Shown one piece after another: positions 15,650 through 21,110 of a stretch of 21,110 nt of DNA. The position numbers were made by a program, and so were the translations under genes. Origin of the DNA: Lewinellaceae bacterium (GTDB taxonomy: Bacteria; Bacteroidota; Bacteroidia; Chitinophagales; Saprospiraceae). Each line of letters begins with the position of its first letter. Position 1 is the stretch's first letter. The notes under the pieces are model-generated. The model did no database searches and was not told the DNA's origin. It saw only the letters and a list, made by a program, of their open reading frames with translations. The stretch is from the NCBI GenBank assembly GCA_016711435.1, contig JADJSY010000095.1, positions 1 through 21,110 of the forward strand. Reading direction: 5' to 3'.

Positions 15650-17091
15650 TTATTTCTTGTTTTTCAGGTATTCATCGATCGCGAGCGCCGCTTTTCTTCC
15701 GCCTACCATGGCTGTTACAACCAGGTCCGGGCCGGTGACACAGTCTCCGCCGGAGAAGACGCCTTCGCGGGAAGTCTGGCCGGTGGCTTTGTTCTTTACG
15801 CTTACCAGTCCCCAGTCGTGAGTTTCAAGATCGGGGGTGGTTTTGCTGATGATGGGGTCGGGCCAGTAGCCAAGCGCGAGGATGGCAGTATCTGCTGCGA
15901 CGCTGAAGTTGGAGCCTTCGACGGGGACGGGTTTGCGGCGTCCTTTTGCATCTGGTTCGCCGAGTTTCATTTCAATGCATTCGACAGCGGCTAGTTTACC
16001 GTCTGCTCCGGCGATGAATTTGACAGGCTGTGTGAGGAAGCGGTACTTCGCGCCTTCTTCACGCGCCATTTTGCGGTCTTTCTTTCCGCCGGGCATTTCT
16101 TTTTCGGTTCTGCGGTATAAACAGGTGACATCTTCTGCGCCGAGACGGATCGCTGTCCGCAAACAGTCGGAGGCTGTATCCCCGCCGCCGATAACTACAA
16201 CGCGTCTGCCGATCTCAAGCGGCTTGCGCATACTCTCAGGGAGCTGGTCGGTTTCCACGTTGCCGCGGATGAGGAAGTCTGTGGCTTCGTACACGCCGGG
16301 CAGGTCTGTGCCGGGGTGTCTTCCATTTTTGCGTCGATCTCGGAGCCGACGCCGATAAACACGGCTTCAAAGCCTTCTTCGAACAGGCCGTCAATGGTTT
16401 TGTCTTTTCCGATGTATGTATTTGGGGCGAATTTCACTCCGGCTTTTTCAAACTCTTCCCATTTTTCCTGCCAGACTTCCTTGGAAAGTTTGAAGTTGGG
16501 AATGCCGTACACGAGCAAGCCGCCGGGGGCGGGTTTGGATTCAAAGATGGTTACATCGTAGCCTTTTTGGATGAGAATATCCGCACACCCAAGGCCTGCG
16601 GGTCCGGCGCCGATCACGGCAACACGTTTGTTCTTTGCTTTGCCAATTGGGATGGTGTATCCGCTGGTGCGGCGTTCGTAGTCTACGGTAAAGGCTTCAA
16701 GTTCCCCGCACAGCACAGGCTGGTGATGTTTGTTCAAAACGCATGACCCCTGACATAGTGCTTCGTGCGGACAGACGCGCCCGCAGACTTCGGGGAGGGA
16801 ACTGGTTTTATGGTAGATTCCAGCTGCTTCCACGAAACGTCCTTGTTCAATTAACCACATTGCGGATGGGATATCGTTTGCTGTTGGGCAGGCAACCATG
16901 CAGGGAGCAGGATCCGGGCAATGGATACAGCGTGCTGCTTCCACCATGGCTCGTTCTGGGTCAAATTCAATGACAACATCATCGAAATCGCAGGTTCGTA
17001 CTTCCGGGGTACGAAGGTCGAGATCAAAGAACGGGCGGTTGGCACGTTCTTTCCTGTCAATGGCTAAAAATTCGCTGGGTACAGCCTGCAT
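15650..17091 (-). CDS. gltD: GltD-type NAD(P)H-dependent flavoprotein (glutamate synthase small-subunit family), frameshifted
   Basis: Family of FAD/NAD(P)H/Fe-S proteins that pass electrons from NAD(P)H to a partner, including GltD, NfnB and sulfide dehydrogenase subunits. About 480 aa when restored. The N-terminal cluster region has CIHCPDPAPCMVACP (Cys55, 58, 64, 68) and CGRVCPHEALCQGSC (Cys103, 107, 113, 117). The FAD motif GAGPAG is at 161-166 and a second nucleotide-binding motif, GGGDTASDC, lies near 300. The C-terminal GVFSGGDCVTGP is also typical. The frame breaks in the GGGG at 16313-16316; one extra base gives the expected D-T-P-G-T-D-L-P-G-V-Y. Start ATG 17091 has GGAGG five bases upstream. 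No glutamate synthase large subunit is adjacent, so it may serve another partner; the gltD symbol marks family only. Confidence 0.88.
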
Positions 17092-17376
17092 TCTGCCTCC
17101 GAAGCAAAGTAATACAGTACATATAAAAGGTCTCGTGTGATGATACCCAAACTATTTGGACAGACATAGGCGTAAATGTCACAAAACCCTCGGATAATCG
17201 TCACAAGTTTCCTATTAGATAATCATTAATGTCGGTCAATAATAAGGCGCAATTTTGACTTGCTGAATTAAAATACTTCTACATAATTTATACACATTCG
17301 TTTGATAAACTAAAATACCCCGCATCCGTAAGAATGTCTGGTTGTGGGCTGACTGTATTTCTGGAGGATACCCATA
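17092..17376. other. Divergent promoter region between GltD-type gene and MacA-like gene
   Basis: AT-rich 285 bp without a gene. A direct repeat of GTCACAA occurs at 17178-17184 and 17200-17206, extended upstream by AAT in both copies and spaced 22 bases, about two helical turns. For the plus strand, TTGCTG (17260-17265), a 16-base spacer and CATAAT (17282-17287) is the best promoter candidate, although TTGACT (17255) is the better -35 by sequence alone. The minus-strand promoter is not clear. Confidence 0.4.
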
Positions 17377-18636
17377 ATGAAACAATTTTTTTCAAAAATC
17401 TCTCGCAGAACGTGGATCATAGCAGGAGTTGTATTGGTGGTCGTGGTGGCAATCGCTGTTTTTACGAACTCAGGCGGGAGCGAAGTTGTTGTATTCCAAA
17501 CCGTTCCGGTTGAACGCGGAAACCTGGTCGCATCTGTTGGCGCAACGGGAAGTGTACGCGCAAGACAAAGTGCCACCCTCGTTTGGCAGACAAGCGGTAT
17601 TGTGGAAGCGGTTAACGTGGAAGTTGGGAGCAGCGTCTCGCAAAATGAGATGTTAGCCAGCCTCGATAAAGCATCACTTAACCAGAGCATCATCCTTGCA
17701 GAAGCGGATCTTGTCAGTGCTAATAAGGCATTGGAAGATTTGGTAAGCTCTGACACTGCGCGTTTGGAAGCCCAGAAAGCCGTTGATAGCGCTGAGAAGG
17801 CTTATGAAAAAGCCTATAACTGGCGCATGAAACTTAACGGCAAAATAGACATTACTGACTACTATTATGATTTTGGCGTTTTAAAGGTAAGGCAATATAG
17901 AGGGTACGCCACCGAGGATACGATTGCACAGGCGGATAAGGATCTTGCGCTCGCAGAATCGCGCCTTGATGATGCGCGCCGCACATACGAGCGCCTCTTG
18001 GATGGTCCCGACTCCGCAGAAGTTGCTGCCGCAGATGCCCGCGTCGCTGCGGCACAATCCACATTGAATATGGCGCATTTGATCGCTCCCTTTGATGGGA
18101 CGATCACTCAGGCAAGCCCCGCCATTGGTGACCAGGTTTCAACGGGGACCGTCGGATATCGTATCGACGATCTTTCCCATTTACTCGTGGATGTTCAGGT
18201 TTCAGAAGTGGATATTAACAGTGTTTCTGTTGGACAAACTGCAACACTGACATTTGATGCGATCCTCGGCAAGGAATATCATGGAGAGGTTGTGCAGGTG
18301 GGGCAGGCTGGTGATACCGTTCAGGGCGTGGTCAGTTTTACCGTTACGATCGAATTGACAGACGCGGATGAACTGGTAAAACCGGGAATGACCGCCGCCG
18401 TTAATGTTGTAGTGGAAGAAGTGAAGGATGTGATCTTAATTCCCAATCGCGCTGTTCGTCTGGTAGATGGTAACCGGGTTGTATATATTCTTGTTGACAA
18501 CCAGCCCGTTCAGGTCAAAATTCAACTGGGCTCTTCGTCAGACCTGGAGAGCGTTGTTGCCGAGGGTGACATCAAGGAAGGTGATTTGATCATTTTGAAC
18601 CCGCCTTCATTTAATGGCAATCCATTTGGAGGCTAA
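17377..18636 (+). CDS. MacA/HlyD-family periplasmic adaptor-like subunit
   Basis: Adaptor of an ABC exporter, 419 aa. One N-terminal transmembrane helix (about 13-30) anchors it outside the membrane. A biotinyl-lipoyl-like half motif (VERGNLVASVGATGSVRARQ, then GIVEAVNVEVGSSVSQNEMLASLD) precedes a coiled-coil hairpin (about 100-225) rich in Ala, Glu and Asp. The second lipoyl half (MAHLIAPFDGTITQASPAIGDQVSTG) and the beta-barrel and membrane-proximal domains follow. ATG 17377 has GGAGG nine bases upstream. The ATPase gene begins one base after this stop. In a single-membrane organism such adaptors work without an outer-membrane channel, as in peptide or bacteriocin-type exporters; the cargo is unknown. 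Confidence 0.88.
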   Translation: MKQFFSKISRRTWIIAGVVLVVVVAIAVFTNSGGSEVVVFQTVPVERGNLVASVGATGSVRARQSATLVWQTSGIVEAVNVEVGSSVSQNEMLASLDKASLNQSIILAEADLVSANKALEDLVSSDTARLEAQKAVDSAEKAYEKAYNWRMKLNGKIDITDYYYDFGVLKVRQYRGYATEDTIAQADKDLALAESRLDDARRTYERLLDGPDSAEVAAADARVAAAQSTLNMAHLIAPFDGTITQASPAIGDQVSTGTVGYRIDDLSHLLVDVQVSEVDINSVSVGQTATLTFDAILGKEYHGEVVQVGQAGDTVQGVVSFTVTIELTDADELVKPGMTAAVNVVVEEVKDVILIPNRAVRLVDGNRVVYILVDNQPVQVKIQLGSSSDLESVVAEGDIKEGDLIILNPPSFNGNPFGG

Positions 18637-18637
18637 T

Positions 18638-19336
18638 ATGGATTGGGTGATCGAAGCGCGTAACCTGACAAAGACCTATATGATGGGTGAGTTTGAAGTG
18701 CGGGCGCTGCGCGATGTTTCATTTACCATTACGCGCGGTGAAATGGTTTCCATTATGGGGCCATCCGGCTCGGGCAAATCCACCATGATGAACACGCTTG
18801 GCTGTTTGGATAGACCCACTTCAGGTGATTATATTCTCGATGGCGAGTCGGTCGCTGATATGAACGACGACCAGCTGGCAAGTGTTCGCAATCGCAAGGT
18901 TGGATTTGTTTTTCAAAGTTTCAATTTGCTTTCCCGCTTAACTGCCCTTGGGAATGTGGAACTCCCGCTGCGTTATGCCGGTATTACCGAAGGCCGCCGT
19001 GAACGTGCTCAAGCTGCGCTCGAAGCGGTCGGTTTGAAGGATCGCATGTCACATCGGCCTTATGAGCTTTCCGGCGGACAGCAGCAGCGCGTAGCCGTGG
19101 CACGCTCTCTCGTCAATAACCCTGCCATCATCATGGCAGATGAACCGACGGGGAATCTCGATTCAAAGGTGGGCAAAGAGATCATGAATCTCCTGCTCAA
19201 CCTCAACAAAGATCGTGGGACAACTCTCATTATCGTTACGCATGACCCGAACATTGCCGAACAGACCCAGCGTGTCATCCGTTTGCGTGACGGCGAGCTG
19301 GATACCTCCTTCGACGACAAAGGCAGGAAGATATGA
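18638..19336 (+). CDS. MacB/LolD-type ABC transporter ATPase
   Basis: The 232-aa ATPase powering the adjacent permease. All motifs are present: Walker A GPSGSGKST (41-49), Q-loop Gln93 in VFQSFNLL, signature LSGGQ (144-148), Walker B IIMADE (164-169), D-loop NLDS and H-loop His202. The length and the N-terminal IEARNLTKTY are those of the MacB/LolD/FtsE group. The start is ATG 18638, with GGAGG five bases upstream at the very end of the adaptor gene. The open frame extends back to 18614 but overlaps the adaptor without a ribosome site. The stop overlaps the permease ATG (ATGA). Confidence 0.95.
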   Translation: MDWVIEARNLTKTYMMGEFEVRALRDVSFTITRGEMVSIMGPSGSGKSTMMNTLGCLDRPTSGDYILDGESVADMNDDQLASVRNRKVGFVFQSFNLLSRLTALGNVELPLRYAGITEGRRERAQAALEAVGLKDRMSHRPYELSGGQQQRVAVARSLVNNPAIIMADEPTGNLDSKVGKEIMNLLLNLNKDRGTTLIIVTHDPNIAEQTQRVIRLRDGELDTSFDDKGRKI

Positions 19337-20589
19337 CCTTTACACAATCCATCCTTGAAGCGCTTGAAAGCTTGAATGGCAATAAAATGCGCTCCGGCCT
19401 CACCGTGCTAGGAATTGTTATCGGCGTGGCGGCAGTGATCGCCATGCTTGCGGTGGGAAATGGAGCACAAGCATCCATCACCGGATCCATTTCAAGCATT
19501 GGAACAAATTTATTATTCGTCTTTAGTGGCAGTGCAGACGGCCCTCCCGGCGGCCCCGGCAGCGGACGCAGCGGCAATAACGACCGCCCGCTAACCTTGA
19601 CCGATGCTGAAGCGATCTCTGATCCCTTTGCCGCGCCCTCTGTGGAATTGGTAGCTCCTGCCATTCAAGGAAACGGGACTCTAACCTACGCCGGTGAAAA
19701 TACCACCACAACCATCTCTGGTGTACCACCCACGTATGCAACCGTCCGCAATAGCGAAGTGGCCGAAGGCGAATTCATAAATGAAGAACACATCCTCGGA
19801 CGAATGTCAGTTGTAGTGATCGGACCCGAAACAGCCACCGCAATTTTTGGTCACGCTGATGGCGTTGTAGGTGAAACGATACGAATTGAAGGACAACCCT
19901 TCCGTGTGATCGGTGTAACGGTTGCCAAAGGCGGTGGTGCATTTGGTAGTGAAGATAATGCCGCCTACATTCCGTTTACCACAGCACAGGCTCGTCTCAT
20001 CAAACGCAACTCCCTCGATGAAGTGGACGTGATCTTCATTCAGGCCACCACCGCCGAAGCCGTTCCACTTGCGTCGGACGAGGTATCGAATATCATTCGC
20101 CAACGCCATCGCACGCCCATCGGCGTTGATGATTTTTCAGTGTTCACACAGCAGGACTTCCTCGCGACCTTTGAAACCATCACAGGTGTACTTACCATCT
20201 TTCTCGGCGGTATCGCGGGTATCTCACTCCTCGTTGGTGGCATTGGCATCATGAACATCATGCTTGTCTCCGTCACTGAACGCACACGCGAGATCGGCCT
20301 GCGCAAAGCCCTCGGTGCGCGCAAAAAAGATATTCTGCTTCAATTCCTCACAGAATCCTCTTTGCTTAGTTTGATCGGCGGCATCATCGGCATTATGTTT
20401 GGCTGGCTGATCGCCTTCATCGTGGGCAAAGTCGCCACGGCCACGGGCAATAATTTCACCCCCATCGTCGGCACAGACGCGATCATCCTCTCCACAAGTT
20501 TCTCCGCCATCATCGGCCTGTTCTTTGGCATCTACCCCGCCAGCCGCGCCGCAAATCTCGAACCAGTGGAAGCGCTTCGCTACGAGTAA
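19333..20589 (+). CDS. MacB-type ABC transporter permease
   Basis: A 418-aa membrane subunit. The first transmembrane helix (about 21-42) follows the cytoplasmic SLNGNKMRSGLTVLGIVIGV element typical of MacB. The MacB periplasmic core domain spans about 45-285, with a Gly/Pro-rich flexible insert near 67-83 (PPGGPGSGRSG). The FtsX-type domain with three transmembrane helices (about 290-410) contains GGIGIMNIMLVSVTERTREIGLRKALGA, a strong family signature, and ends in the usual PVEALRYE. ATG 19333 overlaps the ATPase stop by four bases. With the adaptor and ATPase it forms a complete MacAB-like exporter. Confidence 0.95.
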   Translation: MTFTQSILEALESLNGNKMRSGLTVLGIVIGVAAVIAMLAVGNGAQASITGSISSIGTNLLFVFSGSADGPPGGPGSGRSGNNDRPLTLTDAEAISDPFAAPSVELVAPAIQGNGTLTYAGENTTTTISGVPPTYATVRNSEVAEGEFINEEHILGRMSVVVIGPETATAIFGHADGVVGETIRIEGQPFRVIGVTVAKGGGAFGSEDNAAYIPFTTAQARLIKRNSLDEVDVIFIQATTAEAVPLASDEVSNIIRQRHRTPIGVDDFSVFTQQDFLATFETITGVLTIFLGGIAGISLLVGGIGIMNIMLVSVTERTREIGLRKALGARKKDILLQFLTESSLLSLIGGIIGIMFGWLIAFIVGKVATATGNNFTPIVGTDAIILSTSFSAIIGLFFGIYPASRAANLEPVEALRYE

Positions 20590-20591
20590 TC

Positions 20592-21110
20592 ATGTCAACT
20601 TTCAGGAAAGTATTAATCACCCTGCTGCTCATCGTTTTCACGCAGGGATGTGTTTCTCATGCGCGCCGGCACACCTCCTTCCGTGGATGCTGAGCTGACC
20701 GCCACTTTACAGGCGACTGCTTCGCCGGAAGCCCCCCCGTCACCGTCTGCAACGCCTCTTTCCCCGCCGACAGTTGCCCCTACCGCTACGGACATTTTGC
20801 CAACGCCTCAACAGTCTGTTACCATCACCGCAGTGGATGGCAATATCTTCATTCGCCGCGGGCCGGGCATGCAATATAACCCGGTCGGTATTCTGATAAA
20901 AGGCACGAGCGCCCAAGTCATTGCGCAGGATGTTCTTTCAGATTGGGTGCAAATCAACATCCCCGGGCAGGATACCACCGGCTGGGTGTCCATTCAAACG
21001 CCCTATTCCAAAATTGACGGTGACCTAAACCAATTGCCCGATTTCACCTTCACCGAATGGCCTGCTCCAGCCTACATCAAAAACTGCACCGAGCATGATA
21101 TGTTCATCAC
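20592..21110 (+). CDS. Putative lipoprotein with bacterial SH3 domain, 3' partial, frameshifted
   Basis: It starts two bases after the permease stop at ATG 20592 with MSTFRKVLITLLLIVFTQGC, a signal peptide with a plausible though weak lipobox Cys. That frame then stops at a TGA near 20690. From 20659 another frame runs to the window end without a stop. It contains a Thr/Pro/Ala-rich linker (20680-20810), then a bacterial SH3b domain (VDGNIFIRRGPGMQYNPVG to GWVSIQTPY, about 20830-21005) and further sequence with one Cys. One surplus base near 20656-20660, or two missing, joins signal peptide and body. SH3b domains bind peptidoglycan or other ligands outside the cell. It may belong to the exporter operon. 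The gene continues beyond the window. Confidence 0.7.

Noticed and set aside
15882..16358. 158-codon plus-strand frame opposite the GltD-type gene
   Set aside because: Antisense to a conserved flavoprotein; Ser/Arg-rich shadow translation.

Overview
The window looks like chromosomal DNA of a Chloroflexota bacterium of the Anaerolineae type. This is inferred from style, not from a marker gene: lipoproteins with Thr/Pro-rich linkers, a DsbA-like/cyclophilin lipoprotein, a MacAB exporter beside an SH3b lipoprotein, an L25 protein of the long type, and an aldehyde:ferredoxin oxidoreductase. No rRNA, tRNA, CRISPR array, insertion sequence or phage gene was seen.

Layout. 1-2130 (+): end of a tungsten aldehyde:ferredoxin oxidoreductase (AOR), a hairpin terminator, then a YkgJ-like Cys-cluster protein. 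2215-4845 (-): a five-PAS diguanylate cyclase. 4846-5298: AT-rich intergenic DNA. 5299-8632 (+): a compact unit of YHS protein, Npt/MFS-like transporter, GNAT-like protein and a Cache-HAMP receptor with no output domain. 8758-9277 (+): a membrane-anchored protein of tandem 15-residue repeats. 9374-10042 (+): ribosomal protein L25. 15532 down to about 9823 (-): a six-gene run of HEXXH membrane protease, DsbA-like/cyclophilin lipoprotein, PrsW-type intramembrane protease, tRNA m1A58 methyltransferase, a small zinc-ribbon protein and a NUDIX CoA pyrophosphatase, mostly with overlapping or abutting ends. 15650-17091 (-): a GltD-type flavoprotein. 17377-21110 (+): a MacA/MacB-ATPase/MacB-permease exporter and the start of an SH3b lipoprotein.

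The main caution is sequence quality. At least seven genes are broken by frame changes, most of them repaired by adding one base in a short homopolymer: AOR (several), the AOR/YkgJ false fusion, the repeat protein (two), the zinc-ribbon protein, PrsW (three), GltD and the SH3b lipoprotein. Restoring each frame gives the expected family motifs or a natural stop, such as a TGA overlapping the next ATG. This pattern fits residual long-read assembly errors better than true pseudogenes, so the coordinates below give the inferred full genes and state where the frame breaks.

Biologically, the minus-strand run combines envelope proteolysis and folding (two membrane proteases and a folding lipoprotein) with tRNA and nucleotide housekeeping. 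The plus-strand 5299-8632 unit looks like a sensing/transport module whose signalling partner is not in the window. The least familiar items are the 15-residue-repeat protein and the folding lipoprotein whose thioredoxin-like site reads SxxC in place of CxxC.
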